DNA of 64,000 nucleotides, from NCBI RefSeq assembly GCF_000518265.1, contig NZ_KI912411.1:450072-514071 (forward strand), in the 5' to 3' direction. The translations under genes were made by a program, and so were the position numbers. This document shows, one piece after another, positions 19,986 to 28,218 of the stretch. This DNA is from Actinomadura oligospora ATCC 43269 (lineage in GTDB: Bacteria > Actinomycetota > Actinomycetes > Streptosporangiales > Streptosporangiaceae). Positions within the stretch are counted from its first letter, which is position 1. Each line of letters begins with the position of its first letter. The notes under the pieces were generated by a model that did no database searches, was not told the origin of the DNA, and saw only the letters and a list, made by a program, of their open reading frames with translations.

Positions 19986-20588
19986 TCAGCCGGTGCGGCG
20001 GGCGCGGCGGCGGTGGGCGAGCTCGTCGTGCGGGTGGGAGTCTTCGTCGTCGCCGACGTCGGCGCGCTCGGCGGGAAGGTCGGCGAGACTGCCCTCGACC
20101 TCCTGCCAGACCCGGCCGAGCGCGATGCCGAACACGCCCTGACCGCCCTGGAGCAGGTCGACGACCTCGTCGGCGGACGTGCACTCGTAGACGCTCACGC
20201 CGTCGCTCATCAGCGTGATCTGCGCGAGGTCCTCGACTCCGCGGTCGCGTAGATGGTTCACCGCGGTCCGGATCTGCTGGAGGGAGACCCCGGTGTCCAG
20301 CAGCCGTTTGACCACCTTCAGCACCAGGATGTCGCGGAACCCGTACAGCCGCTGGCTGCCCGATCCCTGCGCGGCCCGGACACCGGGGGTGACCAGGCCG
20401 GTGCGCGCCCAGTAGTCGAGCTGACGGTAGGTGATCCCGGCGGCGGCGCACGCCGTGGGGCCCCGGTAGCCGACGTCCTCCGGCGGCGCCGAGACCCTGG
20501 TGTCGAAGAGCAGACCCTGCTCTCCGGCGCGCTGGGACGCCATGCGCCTGTCGGGGGTCGCCTTGCCCTCGCCGCTGCTCACCGCCAC
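19986..20588 (-). CDS. MerR-family regulator, ResR (Rv1830)-type
   Basis: Transcription factor of 200 aa. The MerR winged helix starts late (about residue 40): GYRGPTACAAAGITYRQLDYWARTGLVTPGVR, then SQRLYGFRDILVLKVVKRLLDTGVSLQQIRTAV, and after the helical linker a short C-terminal effector part SDGVSVYECTSADEVVDLLQGGQGVFGIALGRVWQEVEGSLADLP. This order and the position next to the bifunctional nuclease match M. tuberculosis Rv1830 (ResR, linked to growth and division after antibiotic exposure). The tail is acidic/His then Arg-rich. GTG start at 20588; the first 40 residues are weakly conserved, so a later start is possible. Confidence 0.87.
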   Translation of the reverse strand: MAVSSGEGKATPDRRMASQRAGEQGLLFDTRVSAPPEDVGYRGPTACAAAGITYRQLDYWARTGLVTPGVRAAQGSGSQRLYGFRDILVLKVVKRLLDTGVSLQQIRTAVNHLRDRGVEDLAQITLMSDGVSVYECTSADEVVDLLQGGQGVFGIALGRVWQEVEGSLADLPAERADVGDDEDSHPHDELAHRRRARRTG

Positions 20589-21298
20589 GCGGACCTCCGG
20601 CTTCTATCAGCCCGCGGTGTTCCGTCAAGGGGGTTTGACGAATGACACCACGGGTGTTCCACCAGCACGGTAGGTGCCGGTCAGGGTGTGGTCAACGTTC
20701 GTCGTCGGCGCGTCGCCTACCCGGATGAACCGGCTTCACGTGGGCAAACCGCGCACCTCCGCACTCACCGAACTCCTACCCACGTCCGCCCGGTGCGGAA
20801 ACGGGAAGCGGGGTCCGGCGCAAGAACACTCGGGCGGCGGCATGACCTTGCAGGTCACCCCTGGTGACCGGCGCTTTCGTGCCGCCGGGGCGTGCCGGAC
20901 CGCCGACCCGGGCGCGAACATCGAGCCTACTGGACGGAACCCCGCGATGCAGGCGAACCGGACGCACGAGCCGGACCCGCGTCACGACATCCCGCCTGAC
21001 GCGACCGTCACACCTACGTCACCGTCCGTAACCTCTGCCACGGGCGGGCCGTCCGCGCCCACTCCGAGAACGCTCACGGAGCGTGCGCACCGCCCGGTCC
21101 GACGTCCTCACGGACCGTGCACATCGGCCCGGATCCGACATCCTCGCGGAGTGTGCGCGCCACCCACATTCAGACGCGAGTCGCAGGCACGACGGCGCAG
21201 ACGCGAACCACCGGTCCGCACGCTCGCTGTCGCCCAGCGCCGCGTACGCTCCGCCCATGGGGGCGCGAGCTCCCCGGCCGCAGGGCCGGGACGTGGGG
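20589..21298. other. Long intergenic region with tandem repeats
   Basis: A 710-base gap between the bifunctional nuclease stop and the ResR-type gene start. It must carry the promoter of the latter. The only structure I see is a run of three related ~35-base direct repeats (21070-21175). Reading frames across it have atypical composition and no family resemblance, so I call no gene. Confidence 0.55.
21070..21175. repeat. Three imperfect tandem repeats of about 35 bp
   Basis: Units at 21070-21103, 21104-21139 and 21140-21175. Each opens with (a/g)(c/t)(g/c)CTC(A/G)CGGA followed by (C/G)(C/T)GTGC and ends in CCGAC or CAGAC. The units touch each other, so this is not a CRISPR array. Confidence 0.6.
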
Positions 21299-21769
21299 TC
21301 AGCCTGCGCGGCCGAAGTCCTCGGGGGTGATGGTGTCGAGGAACTCGCGGAACTTCTCCACCTCGTCCTCCTGCTCGTCGGGGATCGCGACGCCCGCCTC
21401 CTCGAGGATGTCCTCGGCGGCGAAGATCGTCGCGCCGGTGCGGAGCGCCAGGGCGATCGAGTCCGACGGGCGGGCGCTGACCTCGACCCCGTTGGAGAAG
21501 ACCAGGTCGGCGAAGAAGATCCCGTCGCGCAGCGCGGTGATGTTCACCGTCCTCAGCTGCACGCTCAGCGCGTCCAGGACGTCCCGGAAAAGGTCGTGGG
21601 TGAGCGGCCGCGCCGGCAGCACTCCCTGCTGGGCGAAGGCGATCGCGGTCGCTTCGACCGCCCCGATCCAGATGGGCAGGTAGCGGTCGCCCTCCGTCTC
21701 CTTCAACAGGACGATCGGCTGATTGGAGGGCATCTCGACCCGGACGCCGACGACCTCCATCTGCTTCAC
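21299..21769 (-). CDS. Bifunctional nuclease family protein (DUF151)
   Basis: Protein of 156 aa. The bifunctional nuclease (BFN/DUF151) domain covers almost all of it: VVGVRVEMPSNQPIVLLKE, YLPIWIGAVEATAIAFAQQGV, RPLTHDLFRDVLDAL and ARPSDSIALALRTGATIFAAEDILEEAG. The family has RNase/DNase activity in plants, but the bacterial role is not settled. It corresponds to Rv1829 in the mycobacterial gene order. GTG at 21769 is chosen because a GGGAG ribosome site precedes it and the length before DVVGV-type residues matches homologues; ATG at 21760 is the alternative. The tail EEQEDEVEKFREFLDTITPEDFG is acidic. Confidence 0.9.
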   Translation of the reverse strand: MKQMEVVGVRVEMPSNQPIVLLKETEGDRYLPIWIGAVEATAIAFAQQGVLPARPLTHDLFRDVLDALSVQLRTVNITALRDGIFFADLVFSNGVEVSARPSDSIALALRTGATIFAAEDILEEAGVAIPDEQEDEVEKFREFLDTITPEDFGRAG

Positions 21770-21950
21770 TGCGGCTCCCTGCTGGTCCTCGCGGCCTCGA
21801 TCTGGTCTCGTCCGGACCGGCTGCCCGCCGACCCCTGTAGCCAACGTACACCCGGCCCGGCTCCGGGTGTCCGGGCGACGGGCGGGCAAATCACGCCGAC
21901 CAGGACCCGGCGCCCCTTCCGGGCGGCGGTTCGGCGGCGCTCGCGGGGGC

Positions 21951-22823
21951 TCACGGGCCGAGGCTCTCCCGCAGTCCCGCCGACACCAGGGCGGCGTGCA
22001 GCCGGACCGACAGCTCGGCGACCTCCCGGGCCGTCCGGGCCGCCTCCTCGTGGGCGCCGGGGCTGCGTCTGCGCAGCTGGGGCGAGACGAGCTGCTCGAT
22101 CAGCCCGACCTGGCGGTCGGCGGCGGCCTTCACCGCCCGCAGGTTACGGACCTCGAACCCGAACGCGCCGAGCGCCGCCACGACGCGGGCCACGGCCAGC
22201 GCGTCACCGTCGTAGTGGGCGCCGGACCGCCGGATGAGCCCGTACTCCTCGAGCTGGGCCAGCAGCGCCTCGGTGATCGACGCGCCGTCGATCAGCTGGC
22301 GGCGGGTGAGGCGGACCTCGGCGGCGGGCTCGGCCCCCGCGTCGGCCGCGACCAGGGTGCGTGGACGGCGCGTCGCGTCGGCCCCGCCCCGGACAACCGC
22401 CGGGGCGTCCACACCGCGTCCGTCGGTGGCGTCGTACCCCTCGACGCCGTACCCTTCAACGCCTCGTACGGCCGCGGCGCGGCCCTCGGCGGCCAGGGCC
22501 TCGACCGCCGCGCGTGGTTCGGGGGCCGCCGGACGGCGGGAGCCGAGCGCCGGCGGGGTCTCGCCCCGGTCGAGCGCCTGCAGGTGCTGCCTGATCACCC
22601 GCAGGGGGAGGTAGTGGTCTCGCTGGGCGGTCAGCACGAACCGGAGCCGCGCCACGTCGGCCTCACCGAACTTGCGGTAGCCCGACGGGCTGCGCTGCGG
22701 TTCGACCAGCCCCTCCGCCTCCAGGAAGCGGATCTTGGAGATCGTGACGTCCGGGAAATCGCCCCGGAGCAGCCCGAGGACGTCCCCGATCGTCATCAGG
22801 GCCCGGGCGGCCTGCGCGCTCAT
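21951..22823 (-). CDS. ftsR: FtsR-type MerR regulator (Rv1828 homologue)
   Basis: Regulator of 290 aa. The N-terminal MerR domain is MTIGDVLGLLRGDFPDVTISKIRFLEAEGLVEPQR with SPSGYRKFGEADVARLRFVL, very close to the Rv1828/FtsR family, which activates ftsZ in corynebacteria. The C-terminal domain (about 175-290) reads RLTRRQLIDGASITEALLAQLEEYGLI and FEVRNLRAVKAAADRQ. The linker between them (about 90-170) is long, with repeated short VEGYGVEGYD motifs and Ala/Arg-rich sequence. ATG at 22823 lies just after a GGGAGAG site; the adjacent GTG at 22826 is too close to it. It sits between the nuclease and FHA genes as in mycobacteria. Confidence 0.9.
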   Translation of the reverse strand: MSAQAARALMTIGDVLGLLRGDFPDVTISKIRFLEAEGLVEPQRSPSGYRKFGEADVARLRFVLTAQRDHYLPLRVIRQHLQALDRGETPPALGSRRPAAPEPRAAVEALAAEGRAAAVRGVEGYGVEGYDATDGRGVDAPAVVRGGADATRRPRTLVAADAGAEPAAEVRLTRRQLIDGASITEALLAQLEEYGLIRRSGAHYDGDALAVARVVAALGAFGFEVRNLRAVKAAADRQVGLIEQLVSPQLRRRSPGAHEEAARTAREVAELSVRLHAALVSAGLRESLGP

Positions 22824-22949
22824 CACTCTCCCATTCGTCGCCGCGTCCGGCCTGGTGCCGTCCCTCCCGCGCCGCGCGCCGCCCCTCCCCGGGGCGGGGC
22901 GCCGGCTCCCCCGGCGTCCCGGCGCGGGCGGCGGCCCGCGCCGGACCGC

Positions 22950-23483
22950 TCAGCCGTGCTGCGGGTTGGTCAGGAACACCAGCCGGAACTTGCCGATCTG
23001 CACCTCGTCGCCGCCGGACAGGCCGGCCTGGTCGATCCGCTGCCGGTTGACGTAGGTGCCGTTCAGGCTGCCCACGTCACGCACCGAGAAGCCGCCGCCC
23101 TGCCGGGCGAACTCGGCGTGCTGGCGGGACACGGTGATGTCGTCGAGGAAGATGTCGCTCTCCGGGTGGCGGCCGGCGGACGTGCGGTCCTTGTCGAGCA
23201 GGAAGCGGCTGCCGGCGTTCGGGCCGCGCTCGACCACCAGCAGCGCGGTGCCGGGCGGCAGCGCGTCGACCGAGACCTGGGACGCGGCGGGCGGCCCCGG
23301 TTCGCCGGCCTCGGCGAACGCCTCGATCCCGGAGATGGAGATCGTCGAGGTCGACTCGCCCGGGGACTCCCGGGGAGGCGGAGGCTGCTGGCCACTGCGA
23401 GTCAGCGGAGTGCCACAGTTCGAGCAGAAGCGGGCATCATCCGGGTTGGCGTGACCGCACTGCGTGCAGTAGACGCTCGGCAT
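22950..23483 (-). CDS. garA: Zinc-ribbon FHA-domain protein, GarA/OdhI-type
   Basis: Protein of 177 aa. The N-terminus is a zinc ribbon with CxxC pairs at residues 6/9 and 20/23. A linker follows with a Thr/Ser-rich STSTISISGIEAF segment that lines up with the phosphorylation site region of GarA. The FHA domain (about 85-175) has SAGRHPESDIFLDDITVSRQHAEF and VGSLNGTYVNRQRID. In mycobacteria and corynebacteria GarA/OdhI, when unphosphorylated, inhibits 2-oxoglutarate dehydrogenase and controls glutamate metabolism; this role is inferred from context and linker. The ATG at 23483 matches the start of the zinc ribbon. Confidence 0.9.
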   Translation of the reverse strand: MPSVYCTQCGHANPDDARFCSNCGTPLTRSGQQPPPPRESPGESTSTISISGIEAFAEAGEPGPPAASQVSVDALPPGTALLVVERGPNAGSRFLLDKDRTSAGRHPESDIFLDDITVSRQHAEFARQGGGFSVRDVGSLNGTYVNRQRIDQAGLSGGDEVQIGKFRLVFLTNPQHG

Positions 23484-23859
23484 CGATCGGCTCGGCCTCC
23501 TACCTCCGGCGCGGCGTCCACGGCCCCCGTCCGGCTGCCGCCCGCGCCACGCGCATCCTTCGTCCAACCCACGCCGGGTCGACGTCCCGACCCGGGTGCT
23601 CGTGCTCCCGGCACGACACTCGCCATCGCGACGGTCGCCGCAACTTACGCGGGTGAGGCCCGAGGGGTCAACCGGAACGGTCAGCCGGCCGCCCCCACGC
23701 TACCTTCGACAATGATCGCAGGTCTACGCCGCCGCGCGGACGGGCCTCAGACACCCGCCCGCCACCTCTCGGTGACCGGCGCTTGACCCGATCCGCCCCC
23801 GCGGGACGCGCGCGCAGGACTACATGGCCCGCGCTCGCGGTCCGATCCCCCGTGATCCC
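23484..23859. other. Intergenic gap at the usual site of gcvH
   Basis: A 376-base region between garA and the DUF881 gene. In the mycobacterial order gcvH lies here. I find no reading frame with the lipoyl motif of GcvH on either strand, and no remnants that I can recognise. It must carry the garA promoter. Confidence 0.55.
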
Positions 23860-24729
23860 CTACCCAGACCGTACCGCGCTGACGGTCATTCGCGCACGCG
23901 GGGTGACCGCCACTTCGGCGCCGAGACCGCGCAGCGTGCGCACGACGCCGCCCGGGATGCCGAGGGCGGTGGCCATGGTGTGTGGGTCGCCGATGGCGAG
24001 GATCCGGTACGGCGGGGGCAGGAACCGGTCGTCGGCGAGGACGCCCTCGGGACGGTCCACGAAGTAGGTGTCGACACCGGCGCGGACGTCCCCGATCTGG
24101 ACGACCTCGGCCCCGGCGTCGCGCAGTTCCTCCAGCGCGTCCAGCAGGTTGGCGGCCCGGACGGCGCGGCGTGGGTCGGTCACGGTGATCTCCACGCCGG
24201 GGCCCTGGGCCGGGACGGTCCCGGCGAGCAGCCCGTAGTCGTCGGCGCGGCGGCGGGCCTCCTCCAGGGCGGTCTGGCCGCGCGCGTCGCGTTCCAGGCC
24301 CGCCTTGGTGTTCTCCAGGTCGCGCAGGTCGCCGTGCAGCCGTTCGGACCGCTGCGTGAGGTCTGACAGGATTCCGACCAGTTCGTCCTGCCGGGCGGTG
24401 GCGAACTTGGTGTCGCGGTGGTTCGCCTGGACCTGGGTCACGATGGCGAATCCGAGCACCAGGCTGAGCAGGCCGCCCGCGAGCTGCCCGCGGGTCAGCC
24501 GGGGCCGCAGCATGTCACTGAGCTGCGACAGGGGCTTTCGGGACGTTTCGGGCACAACCTCGGCCCTCTCGGCCTCTCCGGCGGGCTGAGGCCCGGCCTC
24601 GCCCCTCTCCGGCCCTTCCGGGGAGCCGGGTTCGGCGTTCTCCGGCGCCTCCGGGGGCTCGGGTTCGGCCTTCCCGGGCTCCGCCGGGGGGCGGGGTTCG
24701 CGCTCGGGGGGCTCGGCGGCGCCGCTCAT
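23860..24729 (-). CDS. DUF881 family membrane-anchored protein
   Basis: Protein of 289 aa, counterpart of Rv1825. The first ~85 residues are Pro/Glu-rich and repetitive (EPEPPEAPENAEPGSPEGPE), probably cytoplasmic and disordered. One transmembrane helix follows (LAGGLLSLVLGFAIVTQVQA, about 101-120), then a coiled coil (about 125-180) and the DUF881 domain (GPGVEITVTDPRRA, LLDALEELRDAGAEVVQIGDVR, PYRILAIGDPHTMATALGIPGG). DUF881 proteins are extracytoplasmic and resemble divisome-associated YlxW of Bacillus. The ATG start overlaps the sbp stop as ATGA, so the genes are coupled. Confidence 0.9.
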   Translation of the reverse strand: MSGAAEPPEREPRPPAEPGKAEPEPPEAPENAEPGSPEGPERGEAGPQPAGEAERAEVVPETSRKPLSQLSDMLRPRLTRGQLAGGLLSLVLGFAIVTQVQANHRDTKFATARQDELVGILSDLTQRSERLHGDLRDLENTKAGLERDARGQTALEEARRRADDYGLLAGTVPAQGPGVEITVTDPRRAVRAANLLDALEELRDAGAEVVQIGDVRAGVDTYFVDRPEGVLADDRFLPPPYRILAIGDPHTMATALGIPGGVVRTLRGLGAEVAVTPRARMTVSAVRSG

Positions 24730-25079
24730 GCGCCGAAGAGCTTCCGGCGGATGGCGGCGGCGTTGGAGAAGATCCGGACGCCGAGGACGACGACCACGCC
24801 GGTGGACAGCTGGGAGCCGACGCCGAGCTGGTCGCCGAGGAAGACGATCAGGGAGGCGAGGATGGCGTTGCCGACGAAGGAGACGACGAAGGTCTTCTCG
24901 TCGAACACGCCCTCGAGGCGGGCGCGGACGCCGCCGAACATCGCGTCCAGCGCCGCGACGATGGCGATCGGCAGGTAGGGCTGCAGCCACAGCGGCACGG
25001 TCGGCTGGAAGACCAGCCCGAGCACCACCCCCGCGACCAGCCCGATCAGCGCGATCACCGCACCACCCTCACCCTTCAC
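24726..25079 (-). CDS. sbp: Small basic family protein Sbp (DUF1290)
   Basis: Membrane protein of 117 aa with three predicted helices (VIALIGLVAGVVLGLVF, LPIAIVAALDAMFGGVRARLEGVF, FVVSFVGNAILASLIVFLGDQLG). This is the Sbp family, linked to cell division in Bacillus (YlxX) and equivalent to Rv1824. It lies between two DUF881 genes with overlaps on both sides (GTGA before, ATGA after). The GTG at 25079 makes that overlap; homologues usually start closer to VIALIGLV, so GTG at 25058, with a GAGGGTGG sequence before it, is an alternative. Confidence 0.9.
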   Translation of the reverse strand: MKGEGGAVIALIGLVAGVVLGLVFQPTVPLWLQPYLPIAIVAALDAMFGGVRARLEGVFDEKTFVVSFVGNAILASLIVFLGDQLGVGSQLSTGVVVVLGVRIFSNAAAIRRKLFGA

Positions 25080-25957
25080 TCCCTCTCACCCGCCGGACGG
25101 GCGTAGCGCGGCGCGGACGGCGCGGCGGCGGCCAGCCTGGCCGTGCCCTCGGTCCGCAGCCCGTAGCGGAGGCCGTAGCGGTCCCGCAGGGCCGCGAGGC
25201 GCTGGTCGGCGGCCGAGCCGGTGAACGCGGCGCGCAGCCGGTCGGCGGGGCCGAGCGCGGTGACCTCGTACGGGCCGGTCAGCGGGCGGTAGTCCACCAG
25301 GACGGCCTCGCCCGCCGTGCGGATCGCGGTGGTGGGGGTCAGCCTCAGCCCGTTGATCGCGACGGCGCCGGCTCCGGCCGCCCAGAGCCCGTTGACCAGG
25401 ATCTGAAGATCCTGATCATAGACCCGGCCGTCGTCGTCGGCGTCCTCGGCGTCAGGGGCGCGGGGGGCGTCGTCCAGGGTGACGACCAGGGCCGGTCCGG
25501 CGGCGGGACGGGCCGCGGCGGCGGCCTCGGCGGCGGCGAGATCGCGGTCGGCGCGGCGGCCGGCGGCGCTCTGGGCGAGCGCGGCGGCGCGCAGCCGCGC
25601 GGTCTCGCCGCGCAGGGTGTCCAGGCGGCGGGCCAGGTCGTCGGTCTCGCCGGTGCGGCTGTGGATCTCCTCCACGATCCGGGCGCGCTGCCGGGCCGCG
25701 ACGGGCTCGCCGCGCCGGACCTGCGCGCCCGCGACGGCGAGCAGCAGGCCGACGAGCAGGAGCGCGAGCGCGGCCAGGACGCGCGGACGGCCCGCCCCCG
25801 GGGCGGTCCCGGCGGCCCGGCGGCGGGCGGCGGCCTCGGCGTAGCCGGGGTCGGCGACCCTGCCCTCGAAGAGGTCGGCGAGCAGGGACATGGACGCGTC
25901 GGGGCGTCGCCACCGTCCCGGTGTGCCGCCCGAGTCCCGCTCGTCCCGCTCGCTCAC
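25076..25957 (-). CDS. DUF881 family membrane-anchored protein
   Basis: Second DUF881 protein, 293 aa, in the place of Rv1823. It has a short charged N-terminus, one transmembrane helix (VLALALLLVGLLLAVAGAQV-like, about 60-80), a predicted coiled coil (about 85-150, with EEIHSRTGETDDLARRLDTLRGETARL) and the DUF881 domain (GPALVVTLDDAPRA, DQDLQILVNGLWAAGAGAVAINGLRL, YEVTALGPADRLRAAF). It opens a three-gene operon with sbp and the other DUF881 gene. GTG at 25957; an internal ATG at 25891 (MSLLADLFEG) is possible and closer to conserved sequence. Confidence 0.88.
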   Translation of the reverse strand: MSERDERDSGGTPGRWRRPDASMSLLADLFEGRVADPGYAEAAARRRAAGTAPGAGRPRVLAALALLLVGLLLAVAGAQVRRGEPVAARQRARIVEEIHSRTGETDDLARRLDTLRGETARLRAAALAQSAAGRRADRDLAAAEAAAAARPAAGPALVVTLDDAPRAPDAEDADDDGRVYDQDLQILVNGLWAAGAGAVAINGLRLTPTTAIRTAGEAVLVDYRPLTGPYEVTALGPADRLRAAFTGSAADQRLAALRDRYGLRYGLRTEGTARLAAAAPSAPRYARPAGERE

Positions 25958-26030
25958 GGCCCCATCATGGCAAGGACCGCCAAATCGGCGTCCGCCACAT
26001 CGGCCAGGCGAGGCCGGTCCGGCGGGCTGG

Positions 26031-26681
26031 TCAGGGAGCGGCGACGGCCGCCCGGGAACGTTCCAGGCCGAGCATGACGGCCATGCTCGCGAGCACCGAG
26101 CCCATCACGTACCGCTGGAGGCGCTGCCAGGCGGGGCGGCGGGTCAGGAAGGAGGACACCGCGCTCGCGCACAGCACCCAGATCCCGTTCACGGTGAGCG
26201 CGACGGCGATCTGGACGAGCGCGAGGAGCAGGCTCTGCAGCCAGACGTGCCCGCGCGAGGGGTCGGTGAACTGCGGCAGCAGCGACACGTACAGGATCGC
26301 GATCTTCGGGTTGAGCAGGTTGGTGACCAGGCCCATCGCCAACAGCCGGCGCGGCGGGTCGGCGGGCAGCTCGCGCGGGGTGAACGGGGTCGTCCCGCCC
26401 GGCCGGACGGCCTGCCAGGCGAGCCACAGCAGGTAGCCGACCCCGGCGAGCCTGATCACCGTGTAGAGGGCCGGGACGACGGCGAACACCGCGGTGAGCC
26501 CGGCGGTCGCGGCGGCGGCGTAGACGGCGAACCCGGCGGCGACGCCGCCCAGCGAGACGTACCCGGCGCGGCGGCCCTGGGTGATCGTCCGGGACACCAG
26601 GTACATCATGTTCGGGCCGGGCAGCAGCACCATGCCGAACGCCACGACGGCGATGCCCGCGACGGCGGTCAGGGAGACCAT
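26031..26681 (-). CDS. LysE-family amino-acid exporter
   Basis: Six-helix membrane protein of 216 aa of the LysE/RhtB translocator family. The signature VLLPGPNMMYLVSRTITQGRRAGY lies in the first 45 residues; also NLLNPKIAILYVSLLPQF. It should export an amino acid or related metabolite by proton antiport. ATG at 26681 follows a GAGGTG site. It is divergent, at 92 bases, from a MocR-type regulator, which most likely controls it. Substrate unknown. Confidence 0.9.
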   Translation of the reverse strand: MVSLTAVAGIAVVAFGMVLLPGPNMMYLVSRTITQGRRAGYVSLGGVAAGFAVYAAAATAGLTAVFAVVPALYTVIRLAGVGYLLWLAWQAVRPGGTTPFTPRELPADPPRRLLAMGLVTNLLNPKIAILYVSLLPQFTDPSRGHVWLQSLLLALVQIAVALTVNGIWVLCASAVSSFLTRRPAWQRLQRYVMGSVLASMAVMLGLERSRAAVAAP

Positions 26682-26738
26682 CGCACCTCATTTCAGGATG
26701 TGAAGGACGGTCGCGTCGACCTTAGGAAACGTCGTGAT

Positions 26739-26773
26739 CTCGGTGCAATACTGCGGTTTGTACTCGGTGCAAT
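26739..26773. promoter_or_regulatory. Two direct repeats, candidate MocR operator
   Basis: CTCGGTGCAAT occurs at 26739-26749 and again at 26763-26773, 24 bases apart, between the LysE and MocR genes. MocR-type regulators are known to bind direct repeats in such divergent promoters. The second copy abuts the regulator's GTG start. Confidence 0.55.
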
Positions 26774-28117
26774 GTGGGGGGCGGGTTGGACGACTTCCGG
26801 CGGGTGGCGGACGCGGTCGCGGCGGACATCGCGGCCGGGCGGCTGCGTCCCGGCGACCGCCTGCCGCCGCAGCGCCGGTTCGCCCGCGAGCACCGCGTCG
26901 CCGCGTCCACGGCGGCCCGCGTGTACCGGGAGCTGGCGCTGCGCGGGCTGGTCGTCGGGGAGGTCGGGCGGGGCACGTTCGTCCGGTCCGGTCCTCCGGC
27001 GGGTGGCGCTCCCGCGCTGCTCGAGCCGTCCGGGGCGCCGGTGGACCTGGAGCTGACCTATCCGGAGGCGGACGGCCAGGAGGAGCGGCTGGCGGCGGGG
27101 CTGGCGCGGCTGCGCCGTCCGGGCGTGCTGGCCGCCGCGCTGCGCCCGGTCGGGCCGTCCGGGACGGCGGCGGCCCGCCGGGAGGCCGCGGCACTGCTGG
27201 GGGTCAGTGATCCCGAGGGGGTGCTGTTCGCCGCGAACGGCCGCCAGGCGATCGCCGGGGCGGTCGCGGCGCTGGTCCCGCCGGGCGGACGGCTCGGCGT
27301 CGAGCCGCTCACGTATCCCGTGGTCAAGGGGCTGCTAGCGCGGATCGGCGTGGTGGCCGTCCCCCTCGCGGCCGACGAGGACGGCCTTCGCCCGGACGCG
27401 CTCGCCGAGGCGCACCGGCGGGCTCCGCTCAGCGCCGTCTACCTGCAGCCGACCCTGCACAACCCGACCGGGCTGACCGTCCCGGAGGAGCGGAGGGCCG
27501 CGCTCGCCGGGACGCTGTCGTCGCTCGACGTTCCCCTGGTCGAGGACCGGATCTGGTCGTTCCTCGCCGACGAGCCGCCGATGGCGGAGCTCATGCCGGG
27601 CCGGACCATCGTCGTGGACAGCCTGTCCAAGCGGGTCTCCCCCGGCCTCACGGTCGGATTTCTGGTGGTCCCTCCCGGTCTGTACGGGCGTGTCGCGAAC
27701 GCACTGCGCACGGGGGCGTGGCTGCCCACCGGATACGCCCTGGAGGCCGCCACGGGCTGGCTGGCGGACGGCACCGTCGCCGCCCTCGCCGAGGCCAAAC
27801 GCCAGGACGCGGCGTCCCGCCGGGCCATCGCCCTCGACCGCCTCGAAGGCTTCGCCGTCTCGGCCGCGCCGCGCGCGTTCTTCTGCTGGTGGGAGCTGCC
27901 GGGCCCGTGGCGCGCCGAAGCGTTCGCGGGCGCGGCGGCACGGCTCGGCATCACGGTCACGCCCGGCGCGGTGTTCGCCACCGCGCCCGACGCGACACCC
28001 GCCGCCGTCCGGCTGGGGCTTGCCTCTCCCCCGCACGACGACCTCGCGCGCGCCCTGGACGTCCTGGCCGACCTCGCCCGCCGCGGCCCCGAGCCCACCT
28101 CAGCCGACACCACCTGA
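26774..28117 (+). CDS. MocR-type regulator (GntR helix-turn-helix fused to aminotransferase domain)
   Basis: Protein of 447 aa. Residues about 1-72 are a GntR winged helix (ADAVAADIAAGRLRPGDRLPPQRRFAREH, STAARVYRELALRGLVVGEVGRGTFV). The rest is a fold-type I aminotransferase-like domain with LFAANGRQAI, LQPTLHNPTGLTV, VEDRIWSFLADE and the PLP lysine in VDSLSKRVSPGLTVGF. MocR proteins sense PLP and amino acids. The divergent LysE exporter is the likely target. GTG at 26774 is the first codon after the repeat; a TTG at 26786 is an alternative and no clear ribosome site decides between them. Confidence 0.9.
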   Translation: MGGGLDDFRRVADAVAADIAAGRLRPGDRLPPQRRFAREHRVAASTAARVYRELALRGLVVGEVGRGTFVRSGPPAGGAPALLEPSGAPVDLELTYPEADGQEERLAAGLARLRRPGVLAAALRPVGPSGTAAARREAAALLGVSDPEGVLFAANGRQAIAGAVAALVPPGGRLGVEPLTYPVVKGLLARIGVVAVPLAADEDGLRPDALAEAHRRAPLSAVYLQPTLHNPTGLTVPEERRAALAGTLSSLDVPLVEDRIWSFLADEPPMAELMPGRTIVVDSLSKRVSPGLTVGFLVVPPGLYGRVANALRTGAWLPTGYALEAATGWLADGTVAALAEAKRQDAASRRAIALDRLEGFAVSAAPRAFFCWWELPGPWRAEAFAGAAARLGITVTPGAVFATAPDATPAAVRLGLASPPHDDLARALDVLADLARRGPEPTSADTT

Positions 28118-28218
28118 GCACAGGACGGCGTGCCCGGCCGATCTCACCGCCTGAGCACGGGCGGCGGGCCCGGACTATCTCGCCTGCGCGGGCCGGAGGC
28201 CGGGGGCTTCTTGGCGTG

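Noticed and set aside
21070..21175. CRISPR array
   Set aside because: Only three units, they touch each other without spacers, and no cas genes are present.
20674..21330. Plus-strand coding gene in the ResR upstream gap
   Set aside because: Composition is Arg/Pro/Thr-rich without resemblance to a family, no ribosome site, and it overlaps the bifunctional nuclease gene's end.
23484..23859. gcvH in its expected position
   Set aside because: No frame on either strand has the lipoyl-lysine motif or the typical GcvH length.
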